Below, one piece after another: positions 51,443 through 59,627 of a DNA stretch of 64,000 bases (positions are counted from its first letter, which is position 1; the number at the start of each line of letters is the position of its first letter). The stretch comes from Virgibacillus_N oceani_A (GTDB taxonomy: Bacteria > Bacillota > Bacilli > Bacillales > Amphibacillaceae). A program made the position numbers and the translations under genes. The notes beneath the pieces were generated by a model, which was given only the letters and a program-made list of their open reading frames with translations, was not told the DNA's origin and searched no databases. Where the stretch lies: assembly GCA_041521345.1 (NCBI GenBank), contig JBGOHB010000001.1. One strand, written 5' to 3'.

Positions 51443-51649
51443 ATGACTGTTGGATCACAAGTGAAACAAACGATCGCAGGACTTAAAAGTGCACAGGCAA
51501 GCTTTGAACAATTTGCATTGCAGACAGAAAACAAACAGGCAAAACAATTATATGAAAATGCAGCACAACAAACTATGGCTATTTTACAACAAGTTGAACC
51601 GAGAGTTCAGCAAATAGAGCAGCAGGAACCGCAATATAAAGGCTTTTAA
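51443..51649 (+). CDS. DUF1657 protein, first gene of spoVA2mob-type operon
   Basis: 68 residues, all helical and glutamine-rich: MTVGSQVKQTIAGLKSAQAS, then FALQTENKQAKQLYENAA, ending EPQYKGF. DUF1657 proteins are spore-associated and accompany SpoVA2mob operons. The ATG follows AAAGGAGGATACTGTT. A second DUF1657 gene lies later in the operon, and a third copy is fused to the DUF421 protein. Confidence 0.9.
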   Translation: MTVGSQVKQTIAGLKSAQASFEQFALQTENKQAKQLYENAAQQTMAILQQVEPRVQQIEQQEPQYKGF

Positions 51650-51809
51650 CCATTACCACCCAGTTCAATTTCACCCACATACAATCGACCATTTATCATG
51701 CTTGAGGAAGAAGATCCCAGTGTTTTCTTGAGCCTCTAGACTGAAACACAATGAGGCGGGGAAACCTGCCTCCTTTAAACTTATGAAAAAAAGAAATGAG
51801 TGAGAAATT

Positions 51810-52280
51810 ATGCCTGTAATGAAATGGTTATTCATCATGAGTATCATTGCCGTCATTGCTGGATGTAATACAAATGAATCGGTTCTGGAACCGGCAGGCA
51901 CACCAAATCAGGATATCAACTTAATGAAAATATCAAAAAATCATGAGCTGGATCAGCATATTTCCAATCAAGCAAAAGACAGCATGCGAAAATATGCAGA
52001 GATCACTACAGCCAAAGCAGTAAATACAGACAGAAAAATGCTTATGGCAATAGAAGTAGAACATAATGAACGTTTTAATCTCGCCAAAATACAGGAGCAG
52101 CTTCAGAAAGAAGTCGAAGAACAATTCTCACATATCTCCGTGGAATTATCAACAGATAAAAAAATAATTATAGAACTAGATAAGCTGGAAAAAGAAATAC
52201 AACAAGACAATACCTATTCCCCCAAAAAACTCGAAAAAGAGCTGGATAAATTAATCAGCCTATCGAAAGAACAAGCATAA
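51810..52280 (+). CDS. YhcN/YlaJ-type lipoprotein of spoVA2mob-type operon
   Basis: 156 residues: signal peptide with lipobox VIAGC, then a YhcN/YlaJ domain (MLMAIEVEHNERFNLAKIQE). It is the second gene of the operon as found in other spoVA2mob sets. It is distinct from YlaJ at 7.8 kb, which has an acidic tail. The start is ATG 51810; a second ATG three codons later is possible. Confidence 0.82.
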   Translation: MPVMKWLFIMSIIAVIAGCNTNESVLEPAGTPNQDINLMKISKNHELDQHISNQAKDSMRKYAEITTAKAVNTDRKMLMAIEVEHNERFNLAKIQEQLQKEVEEQFSHISVELSTDKKIIIELDKLEKEIQQDNTYSPKKLEKELDKLISLSKEQA

Positions 52281-52295
52281 AGGAATGAAAGCATA

Positions 52296-52775
52296 ATGGC
52301 GGATGAAAAGAAAAAAAACTTACCTCCTGATGCACAGGAATACCAGGCTTTTCAGGATAAAAGAGAAGTAAAACGTCCGATCTTTAAAAATTGTATAAAA
52401 GCTTTTCTTGTTGGCGGTTTTATCTGTTTTATCGGTCAGCTTATTACTACTTTTTATATTTATTTCTTTAATTTCACCGAACAAACTGCAGGAAGCCCCA
52501 CTGTTGCCACGCTTATTTTTATGACTATGCTTTTTACCGGGTTTGGCGTGTACGACAGATTTGGACAATTTGCCGGTGCAGGAACTGCTGTCCCTGTGAC
52601 CGGATTTGGGAATGCAGTAATTTCCTCGGCGATTGAATACCGCACAGAAGGATTTATTCTCGGGGTCGGGAGCAATATGTTAAAGTTAGCCGGACCGGTT
52701 ATCGTATATGGAGTCTTTAGCGCCTTTGTTATCGCACTTATCAAAACAATTCTCATTCAATGGGGTGGACTATAA
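52296..52775 (+). CDS. spoVAC: SpoVAC-type spore membrane channel subunit
   Basis: 159 residues with about four membrane helices. SpoVA proteins move dipicolinic acid into the forespore and out at germination, and SpoVAC acts as a mechanosensitive channel. Visible family sequence includes FLVGGFICFIGQLITTFYI, GFGVYDRFGQFAGAGTAVPV and TGFGNAVISSAIEYRTEG. The ATG follows AAAGGAATGAAAGCATA. SpoVAD begins directly at the next base after the stop. Confidence 0.94.
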   Translation: MADEKKKNLPPDAQEYQAFQDKREVKRPIFKNCIKAFLVGGFICFIGQLITTFYIYFFNFTEQTAGSPTVATLIFMTMLFTGFGVYDRFGQFAGAGTAVPVTGFGNAVISSAIEYRTEGFILGVGSNMLKLAGPVIVYGVFSAFVIALIKTILIQWGGL

Positions 52776-53792
52776 ATGTTGACAGGTCATCAAACATGGA
52801 TATATTCAAATAAACCGGTCATTATCTCAACAGGTACTGTAGGCGGCCCGTTTGAAGCAAAAGGTAACATTGCCAATGATTTTGATCTTTTACATGAAGA
52901 TATGTGGCTGGAACAGGGTTCATTTGAAAAATCCCAGCAAACATTCATGGAAGAAGCTTGTCAAATTGCAATTAAAAAAACTTCAATCGAAAAAGAAGAT
53001 GTCCAATTTTTTATTAGCGGTGATTTAATAAATCAAATCACCCCATCCAGTTTTGCAGCTAAAACACTTGGAATCCCTTATTTCGGATTGTTTAGTGCAT
53101 GTGCCACATCGACGGAAAGCCTTGCCTTAGCCGCAACCATAATCAATGCCAATGGTGCAGACTATATTTTAAGCGGAACTTCCAGCCATAATGCAGCTGC
53201 GGAAAAGCAGTTCAGATACCCGACTGAATATGGCGGACAAAAACCACCCACTGCCCAATGGACCGTTACTGGAGCAGGTTGTGCACTTGTGGCAAAAGAA
53301 GGAAACGGTCCTGTTATTACTTCGGCTACCATCGGAAAAATTGTAGACATGGGGCTTACCGATCCTTTCAATATGGGTGGTGCCATGGCACCGGCAGCAG
53401 TAGATACTATTGAAACACATTTTAAGGAAACAAATGTCGATCCTTCTTATTATGATTTGATTATAACAGGGGATTTAGGTCATATAGGCAGGGAAGCTTC
53501 CCTTGATCTTTTAAATAAAAGAGGACTCGTCATCCCGGAGGAAAAGTATGTTGATTGCGGGTTGACCATATACAGGGAAAGCCAGCCTGTATTGGCGGGA
53601 GCAAGTGGCCCGGCCTGCTCCGCAATCGTTACATTTGGCCATTTTTTAAACCGGATGAAAAGAGGAGAACTAAAACGGATTCTCGTGGTTGCAACAGGTT
53701 CTCTTCATTCTCCGTTAAGCATTCAGCAGAGTGATCCGATTCCTTGTATTGCACATGCAGTATCGATAGAGTCAGGAAGTGATGTATCATGA
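52776..53792 (+). CDS. spoVAD: SpoVAD-type dipicolinic acid-binding protein
   Basis: 338-residue thiolase-fold protein that binds dipicolinic acid on the spore inner membrane. Family phrases are GTVGGPFEAKGNIANDFD, FGLFSACATSTESLALA, YPTEYGGQKPPTAQWTVTGA and LVVATGSLHSP-type sequence near the end. It starts at the base after the SpoVAC stop and its stop overlaps the SpoVAE start in ATGA. Confidence 0.95.
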   Translation: MLTGHQTWIYSNKPVIISTGTVGGPFEAKGNIANDFDLLHEDMWLEQGSFEKSQQTFMEEACQIAIKKTSIEKEDVQFFISGDLINQITPSSFAAKTLGIPYFGLFSACATSTESLALAATIINANGADYILSGTSSHNAAAEKQFRYPTEYGGQKPPTAQWTVTGAGCALVAKEGNGPVITSATIGKIVDMGLTDPFNMGGAMAPAAVDTIETHFKETNVDPSYYDLIITGDLGHIGREASLDLLNKRGLVIPEEKYVDCGLTIYRESQPVLAGASGPACSAIVTFGHFLNRMKRGELKRILVVATGSLHSPLSIQQSDPIPCIAHAVSIESGSDVS

Positions 53793-54139
53793 TCTTTTTT
53801 TGGGCTTTCGTCATCGGCGGATTAATTTGTGTCATAGGACAAATAATGTTTGATGTTTTTAAGTTAAATCCGGGGCAAACATTGACCATTCTGGTTGTTT
53901 CAGGTGCTATACTGGATGGCTTGGGATTGTATGAACCATTAATTGACTTTGCAGGGGCCGGTGTTACTGTTCCAATTACCAGCTTCGGCAACCAACTAGT
54001 ACACGGGGCCATGCAAGAAGCGGAAAAACACGGATTAATCGGTGTTGTAACGGGAATGTTTGAAGTAACAAGTGCAGGTATATCAGCAGCGATCATTTTT
54101 GGAGTTATCGGGGCCATTTTATTTAAACCAAAAGGCTAG
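53789..54139 (+). CDS. spoVAE: SpoVAE (SpoVAEb-type) membrane protein
   Basis: 116 residues with three membrane helices. Similar to SpoVAC in FVIGGLICVIGQIMFDVF, GLGLYEPLIDFAGAGVTVPI and TSFGNQLVHGAMQEAEKHG. It starts with the ATGA overlap to SpoVAD, implying coupled translation. Absence of SpoVAA, AB and AF in the operon fits the spoVA2mob type. Confidence 0.93.
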   Translation: MIFFWAFVIGGLICVIGQIMFDVFKLNPGQTLTILVVSGAILDGLGLYEPLIDFAGAGVTVPITSFGNQLVHGAMQEAEKHGLIGVVTGMFEVTSAGISAAIIFGVIGAILFKPKG

Positions 54140-54150
54140 GAGGATTTTGA

Positions 54151-54351
54151 ATGACAGTAGGTGCGCAGGTAAAAAGTTGTTTTTCATCCATTAAGAGTGC
54201 AGAAGCAACCATTCAATCACTGGCAAGTAAAACACAGGAGTATGAATCACATGAAAAATTTAAAGAAGCAGAAAAAATAATGACAAGTATAAAAGAGGAC
54301 CTGCAGCAGCAAGTAATACAGCTGACAAAAGAAGAACCGCAATATAAGTAA
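54151..54351 (+). CDS. DUF1657 protein, second copy
   Basis: 66 helical residues: MTVGAQVKSCFSSIKSAEAT, ending TKEEPQYK. Clearly homologous to the first DUF1657 protein (MTVGxQVK at the start and EPQYK at the end). It begins 11 bases after spoVAE with AGGAGGATTTTGA before the ATG. Confidence 0.9.
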   Translation: MTVGAQVKSCFSSIKSAEATIQSLASKTQEYESHEKFKEAEKIMTSIKEDLQQQVIQLTKEEPQYK

Positions 54352-54376
54352 GTTGAAAAGGAGGCAATGGAACAAA

Positions 54377-55234
54377 ATGCCCGAATGGATTTTCGTGATT
54401 ATAAAATCACTCGTTTTGTTAATTGTATTATTTTCCCTCACAAAATGGCTCGGAAAAAAGCAAATGGGTCAAATGAATGTGTTTGAATATATTGCTGGGA
54501 TTGTACTTGGTGGAATTGTTGCTATTCATACTGTCACGCCTGACTCAAATATCTTTTACGGCTTGATTGCCATGTTCATTTGGTTCATTATTCCCTTTGG
54601 AGTCGAATTCTTTTCACTCAAAAGCAAACGTTTTCGTAATTTTTCTCAGGGAAAGAGTACCGTATTTATTCAGGACGGCAAAATTATGGAAGATAACTTA
54701 AAAAAAGAAGGCTATTCCAGCGATGATCTTCTGGAAAAACTTCGTGACAATAATATATTTCTGGCAAGTGATGTGGAATTTGCCATTTTGGAACCAACAG
54801 GGAAATTAAGTGTATTGCCAAAAAGGGAAAACCGCCCATTGACCGCAAAAGACCTTGGCTTAAAGCTGGCACCGGACAAAGAACCGCAAACGGTAATTAT
54901 GGATGGGAAAGTATTGCTTGAACCTTTAGCAAACCTAAACCTAAGTACAAACTGGCTTGAAACAGAATTGGATAAAATGAACGTAAGCATTGAAAATGTT
55001 TTTTTAGGACAGGCGGATAATAATGGACAACTCACGATTGACCTATATGACGATAAACTCGTCGTACCCGCTCCAACGGAAAAACCGCTCCTTTTGGCTA
55101 CCATGAATAAATGTCAAGCAGATCTGGAGCTCTTTGCGTTAGCCACAGATAATATAGAATCAAAAGAACTTTATGAGAGAAACAGCAGAAAATTGCAGCA
55201 TGCGATAGACCTGATTCGTCCTTATTTAAAATAA
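54377..55234 (+). CDS. DUF421-DUF1657 fusion membrane protein (2Duf)
   Basis: 285 residues. Three membrane helices begin a YetF-type DUF421 protein (SLTKWLGKKQMGQMNVFEYI; GKSTVFIQDGKIMEDNLKKE). The C-terminal 50 residues are a DUF1657 domain: MNKCQADLELFALATDN and KELYERNSRKLQHAI parallel the free DUF1657 proteins. This protein, called 2Duf, is the member linked to increased wet-heat resistance of spores carrying spoVA2mob (family knowledge). ATG 54377 is 12 bases after AAAGGAGG; the upstream TTG overlaps that site. Confidence 0.9.
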   Translation: MPEWIFVIIKSLVLLIVLFSLTKWLGKKQMGQMNVFEYIAGIVLGGIVAIHTVTPDSNIFYGLIAMFIWFIIPFGVEFFSLKSKRFRNFSQGKSTVFIQDGKIMEDNLKKEGYSSDDLLEKLRDNNIFLASDVEFAILEPTGKLSVLPKRENRPLTAKDLGLKLAPDKEPQTVIMDGKVLLEPLANLNLSTNWLETELDKMNVSIENVFLGQADNNGQLTIDLYDDKLVVPAPTEKPLLLATMNKCQADLELFALATDNIESKELYERNSRKLQHAIDLIRPYLK

Positions 55235-55235
55235 T

Positions 55236-55280
55236 ACTGCTCCTTACATTATTTAATGTAAAGAGCAGTTTGTTAATTTT
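55236..55280. terminator. terminator of the spoVA2mob-type operon
   Basis: ACTGCTCCTTACAT pairs with ATGTAAAGAGCAGT, followed by a T-rich stretch. It also abuts the end of the convergent oxidoreductase gene. Confidence 0.85.
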
Positions 55281-56256
55281 ACATTTTTATGGCAATTTTT
55301 CCGAACTGCTTATTATCATCTAAATAGTCAAATGCATCCTGGATATTTTCAAGGGCAAATGTTTTATCGACCACCGGATGCATTTTAAAATTACCCATAT
55401 GATTCAATAATGCATGAAGCTCCTGCCTGCTTCCCATCGTGGAACCAATGAGCTGATACTGTCCGTAAAAGAAGGCACGCAAATTAAAATCAATGGTGGC
55501 TTCTGTCGTGGCACCAAACGTTACCATTTTTCCGCCTTTTTTCAGCACTTCCAATGAACGGTTAAAGGTGGCCCGGCCCACACTGTCAATAACAATATCC
55601 ACGGTTTCATTTTCCAATTCCGTTGGCCAGTCACTGTTCGTATCCATCGTTATGTCTGCTCCCAGTTCTATTGCCTTTTTCAGCTTATCTTCACTGCGAG
55701 AGGTTACAATTACCTTGGCACCTGCGTTTTTTGCAAAGTTAATTAAATAGGTGGACACTCCGCTTCCCGCTCCCGGGATAAATACCGTATCTTCTTCTTT
55801 CACCTGTGCTTTTGTAAACAGGGATCTATATCCTGTTAAAGCTGATAAACTGAGGACACCTGCTTCTTCCCATGATATATACTCCGGCTTTTTTTCCACT
55901 TGTTCTGCTGAAATAGCGATCTTTTCAGCAAATGTTCCATGATCAGGCATCCCCAAAATATCGAATCCTTCAGGCGGTGCATCGCTATTTTCGAACCATC
56001 TGAGAGCAGGGTTAATAATTACTTCATCTCCTTGTTTAAATTCCGTGACACCTTTTCCGACAATTTCAATCACACCTGCACCATCTGAACCGAGAATCAA
56101 AGCCTCTTTATCGCCCCCTCTGCGTTTTGGAATCATTAGATCCCGGCGATTTAAGCCTGCAGTCTTTAATTTGATGACTAGTTCCCCTTCTTTGGCGGTT
56201 GGATCATCCATTTCTTTTATTTTTAGTTTTCCATATTCATGTACAAATGCTTTCAT
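55279..56256 (-). CDS. quinone oxidoreductase-like medium-chain dehydrogenase
   Basis: 325-residue NADPH-dependent oxidoreductase of the medium-chain family. Visible features are GSDGAGVIEIVGKGVTEF, the nucleotide-binding FIPGAGSGVSTYLINFAKNA and VDIVIDSVGRATFNRSLEVL. The structural zinc cysteines of alcohol dehydrogenases are lacking, so it is probably zinc-independent. ATG 56256 follows AGAGGGGACTAGAC. The frame further upstream is non-coding. It may be the last gene of a unit with the ArsA-like and CC-ending genes (gap 73 bases). Confidence 0.85.
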   Translation of the reverse strand: MKAFVHEYGKLKIKEMDDPTAKEGELVIKLKTAGLNRRDLMIPKRRGGDKEALILGSDGAGVIEIVGKGVTEFKQGDEVIINPALRWFENSDAPPEGFDILGMPDHGTFAEKIAISAEQVEKKPEYISWEEAGVLSLSALTGYRSLFTKAQVKEEDTVFIPGAGSGVSTYLINFAKNAGAKVIVTSRSEDKLKKAIELGADITMDTNSDWPTELENETVDIVIDSVGRATFNRSLEVLKKGGKMVTFGATTEATIDFNLRAFFYGQYQLIGSTMGSRQELHALLNHMGNFKMHPVVDKTFALENIQDAFDYLDDNKQFGKIAIKM

Positions 56257-56329
56257 GTCTAGTCCCCTCTCTTCTTCTAAATAACGTGGCCTTCCTCCGA
56301 AATTGAAGGAGAAATATTCGTTTTGTTCA

Positions 56330-57253
56330 TCAAAAATTTCCACTGACTAACTTTAACTGTTCTTCACTGGTAATATCCTGCGGGAGCAAAGGAATATAAA
56401 TCAGATTATTTCCAGCAAATGTTTCTTCGATCAATTTCAAATATTGCTTTTCATGTTTCTTTCGTTGCAAAAAAAATTCACCATCTGCATCCTCTGGCAG
56501 CACTTTGTTTACAATCAGTGTTTTTACATGTAAATGATACTGATCAAGCAGTTTAATTGCTTTTTTTGTCTCAGCAATCGGCAGCCTTTCCGGATTCAGC
56601 ACAAAGATAAACCCTGTCATTTTTGCATCCAGCAATATTTCCCTGGCCTTGGAAAATCTTTCCTGACGTTCCTTTAACACATCATAAATGGGATCCTCGA
56701 CTGGTTCTCCATCATTTAACAGCCGGGTATAGTTTTCGTTCGTTTTTCGGCGTTTTTGCAATAGTCCTTCAATCCACACTCCCATTAATTCAGGCAAAGA
56801 AAGCAATCGTATCGTATGCCCGGTAGGAGCAGTATCAAATACGATTTTGTCATACTTTTCACTTTCTTCCAGTATAACAGAAATCAGTTTATCAAACAGT
56901 GCTGCTTCATCAGCTCCCGGAGAAGCTTTTGCCGTGTCCAGCTGACGGTGAACCTCTTCCATCATACCTGCATGTACTGTACCCTTTATATTATTTTTTA
57001 CACTATTAATGTAATTTGTTGTTTCTATTTCAGGGTCAATTTCCAGCGCGAATAAGAATTCGGATAATTTTTTACTCCTTCCGCCGATGGACTGCCCAAA
57101 TATATCCCCGAGGTTATGGGCGGGATCTGTGGAGACAAGCAGTGTTTTATTCCCCTCCTCAGCTAATTTCCAGGCAACACCGGCTGCTGAAGTCGATTTA
57201 CCGACGCCTCCCTTTCCGCCAAGGAATAATATTTTTCGATTTAGTTCCTGCAT
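56330..57253 (-). CDS. ArsA/GET3-like ATPase
   Basis: 307-residue P-loop ATPase of the ArsA/TRC40 type. Present are the deviant Walker A GGKGGVGKST, the switch I STDPAHNLGD and the switch II FDTAPTGHTIRLLSLPE. It is single-domain, like Get3, whereas bacterial arsenite pumps use a double-domain ArsA. No arsB, arsD or arsR lies nearby, so arsenite export is unlikely. It follows the small CC-ending gene by 46 bases. The ATG follows AAAGGTGAATTGCT. Confidence 0.88.
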   Translation of the reverse strand: MQELNRKILFLGGKGGVGKSTSAAGVAWKLAEEGNKTLLVSTDPAHNLGDIFGQSIGGRSKKLSEFLFALEIDPEIETTNYINSVKNNIKGTVHAGMMEEVHRQLDTAKASPGADEAALFDKLISVILEESEKYDKIVFDTAPTGHTIRLLSLPELMGVWIEGLLQKRRKTNENYTRLLNDGEPVEDPIYDVLKERQERFSKAREILLDAKMTGFIFVLNPERLPIAETKKAIKLLDQYHLHVKTLIVNKVLPEDADGEFFLQRKKHEKQYLKLIEETFAGNNLIYIPLLPQDITSEEQLKLVSGNF

Positions 57254-57299
57254 AGCAATTCACCTTTTTCTATCTTATGTAAATCTTGCGGGCCTTACC

Positions 57300-57557
57300 T
57301 CAGCAGCAGCGTATACCTGATAATGGTGATTTATCCATCCCCATCCGGAGATGCCAGTCGTGAAACTTTTCAATCATATACGGGTAAAGCTCCAGTGTGT
57401 AATAATAAACCGGATTCGGTATCCCAATCATCTCAGAATAAAGCATAAGCAGAAACAGATCATCTTCATCCCTGAGCTCACGGGCAATTTCCTGGCGATG
57501 CGGCATGCTTAACACTTCTTCGTAAAATGCAACTAATTTTTTTACTTTATCCAGCAT
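57300..57557 (-). CDS. small protein ending Cys-Cys (cory-CC-star type)
   Basis: 85 residues from ATG 57557 after GAGGTGTTTAAG. It has a helical body (VKKLVAFYEEVLSMPHRQEI), then NPVYYYTLELYPYMIEKFHD and a C-terminus GIRCC right before the stop. This fits the cory-CC-star family, which I recall as an ArsA-like ATPase partner. The terminal CC could bind metal or be modified. Upstream codons to 57599 overlap the ribosome site. Confidence 0.7.
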   Translation of the reverse strand: MLDKVKKLVAFYEEVLSMPHRQEIARELRDEDDLFLLMLYSEMIGIPNPVYYYTLELYPYMIEKFHDWHLRMGMDKSPLSGIRCC

Positions 57558-57636
57558 CTTAAACACCTCAAATCTGTTTATATAATCGCCTGCCGACATT
57601 CTATTATCAAATTACCATTAATCCGAGGAATTATAC

Positions 57637-57671
57637 AAGAAAAGGGATCCAGTAAAGTGATCCCTTTTCTT
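57637..57671 (-). terminator. terminator downstream of cstA
   Basis: AAGAAAAGGGATC pairs perfectly with GATCCCTTTTCTT across a 9-base loop. Confidence 0.9.
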
Positions 57672-57683
57672 GATAAGCTATAA

Positions 57684-59423
57684 TTACTGATCATTGTCCA
57701 GCGGTTTATCAAATTTGCCTGTCATTACCTGGAATGCGGTCAGGATGATCCATACCGCAAATACGAAGATGATGGCTCCAAGGACAAATAACAGCATATT
57801 TGACTCGGTTCCAAACCACCAGGACCACTCAAAGATGACCTGCTGGAACATGGCCCATAATGTCATCACCATAACAAATATCATGGGAACGATCACCACT
57901 ACGTAATTTCGTCCGAGCCGTTTCAGCCAAACAGCAATCAGCGTTAAACTAATAGCTGCCAGTAACTGATTCGAGGTACCGAATAATGGCCATAGTAAAT
58001 AGCCGCCGGAACCAAAGCCTTGTGGTCCCTCCGGCAATAATACAAGTGCTGCACTTGTTCCGACTGCAATTGTTGTTGCCACGTGTCTTTTCGTTAATAC
58101 AGGTACTTTATACTCTATGCCCAATTCAGAAATAATATATCGCATTAACCGTACCGACGTGTCCAGTGATGTCGCAGCAAAACTGATCACCATAATGGAA
58201 ACAAGCGTTGTTGCAATATCCGGCGGGATTGCCAATCCACCGGCAAGCCCAGCTGCCCCTTCAATAAATGTTCCCAGCCCTGCTTCATTTGCATCAACAA
58301 AGCTGCCATACGTTCCAAAGAAATCATTCTGTGTAGCAAAAAACGTTCCAACTGCTATAATAGAAAGAACCGCTAAAGTCCCTTCTCCCACTGCTCCAAA
58401 GTATCCTACAAAACGGGCTTCTGTCTCATTATTTAACTGCTTGGATGATGTTCCCGACGATACCAGTCCGTGGAACCCGGAAATAGCCCCACAGGCAATG
58501 GTAATAAATAATAACGGCAGCCACGGTGTGTCCGCACCTGAATTTGTCATTGGCGCTGTCATTTCAGGGTTGGTAAAGAATAGGCCCAAATATAAAATGA
58601 CAAGGCCTAATACAAGCTGATGAGAATTAATGAAATCCCTTGGCTGCAGGAGTTTCCAAACAGGTAAAGTAGAAGCAATATACACATATATCATTAAGAT
58701 AATAATCCAAATGAAGAACGCTGAAGATACCGCGCCTAACCCAAAAATTCCAGTCTCTCCTTCACCGCCAAAATACCCCACAATGTCGATTTGTAAAAAG
58801 TCTACTCTGCTGGCGATAATTGCTGTACCATACATAACAGCCAAAGCAATCAATGATGGTATCAGCATTTTAGTCTTGCCTTTATACACTGCATAACCAA
58901 TCCAAATAGCGAGTGGAATTTGTATAAATACAGGCACTACACTCGAAGGATAGGTAATAAATAAATTGGCAACAACCCACGCAAAAACAGCATTTACCAT
59001 TAATACGAGAATAAGAATAATAAATAAAAATAATATTTTCGCTCTCTGTCCCACCAGCCTGTGAGCGAGGGTACCAACTGATTGCCCTTTATTACGAACA
59101 GATAAAACAAGCGTACCAAAATCATGCACACCTGCCGCAAACACCGTACCTAAAACTACCCAAAGAAGCGCTGGCAGCCATCCCCAATAAATAGCAATGG
59201 CCGGTCCAAGAATAGGAGCCGCTCCGGCGATTGACGAAAAATGATGTCCCCAAAGTACAAATTTATTTGTCGGAACGAAATCCACCCCATCTTTGTACTT
59301 GTGCGCCGGGGTAACATAATTCGGATCCAGCCTGAAAATCCTTTCAGCTATAAACTTTGAATAAAAACGGTAACCAATCACAAAAATAGCTATACTAATA
59401 AGTGCAAGCAAAATACCAGACAA
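57684..59423 (-). CDS. cstA: CstA-family carbon starvation carrier (pyruvate/peptide)
   Basis: 579-residue polytopic membrane protein. CstA hallmarks are GHHFSSIAGAAPILGPAIA, WVVLGTVFAAGVHDFG, GAISGFHGLVSSGTSSKQL and LWPLFGTSNQLLAAISL. Family members import peptides or pyruvate when carbon is scarce. I choose TTG 59423, which lies 9 bases after GGGGAGG. The longer frame to 59456 contains that site. It is a single gene with a strong terminator. The expression trigger is not evident from sequence. Confidence 0.93.
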   Translation of the reverse strand: MSGILLALISIAIFVIGYRFYSKFIAERIFRLDPNYVTPAHKYKDGVDFVPTNKFVLWGHHFSSIAGAAPILGPAIAIYWGWLPALLWVVLGTVFAAGVHDFGTLVLSVRNKGQSVGTLAHRLVGQRAKILFLFIILILVLMVNAVFAWVVANLFITYPSSVVPVFIQIPLAIWIGYAVYKGKTKMLIPSLIALAVMYGTAIIASRVDFLQIDIVGYFGGEGETGIFGLGAVSSAFFIWIIILMIYVYIASTLPVWKLLQPRDFINSHQLVLGLVILYLGLFFTNPEMTAPMTNSGADTPWLPLLFITIACGAISGFHGLVSSGTSSKQLNNETEARFVGYFGAVGEGTLAVLSIIAVGTFFATQNDFFGTYGSFVDANEAGLGTFIEGAAGLAGGLAIPPDIATTLVSIMVISFAATSLDTSVRLMRYIISELGIEYKVPVLTKRHVATTIAVGTSAALVLLPEGPQGFGSGGYLLWPLFGTSNQLLAAISLTLIAVWLKRLGRNYVVVIVPMIFVMVMTLWAMFQQVIFEWSWWFGTESNMLLFVLGAIIFVFAVWIILTAFQVMTGKFDKPLDNDQ

Positions 59424-59578
59424 AATTTTATACCTCCCCTTTTTAAATTTATCCATTTTTCTGACAATAGACAGGATCTTTTCCTATAATAAAACTATGT
59501 ATAGGAATCTCTATTTATTATAAACTTTATACTAATTTATTATATTAAAAATTTCAATATATTCTATCTTATAAATTG

Positions 59579-59617
59579 AAAAAATCGACAGGAAATGTAA
59601 AAAGCCTGTCGATTTTT
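59579..59617 (-). terminator. terminator downstream of the glutamate dehydrogenase gene
   Basis: AAATCGACAGG pairs with CCTGTCGATTT across an 11-base loop, with T tracts. Confidence 0.88.
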
Positions 59618-59627
59618 CGATTGTTTA

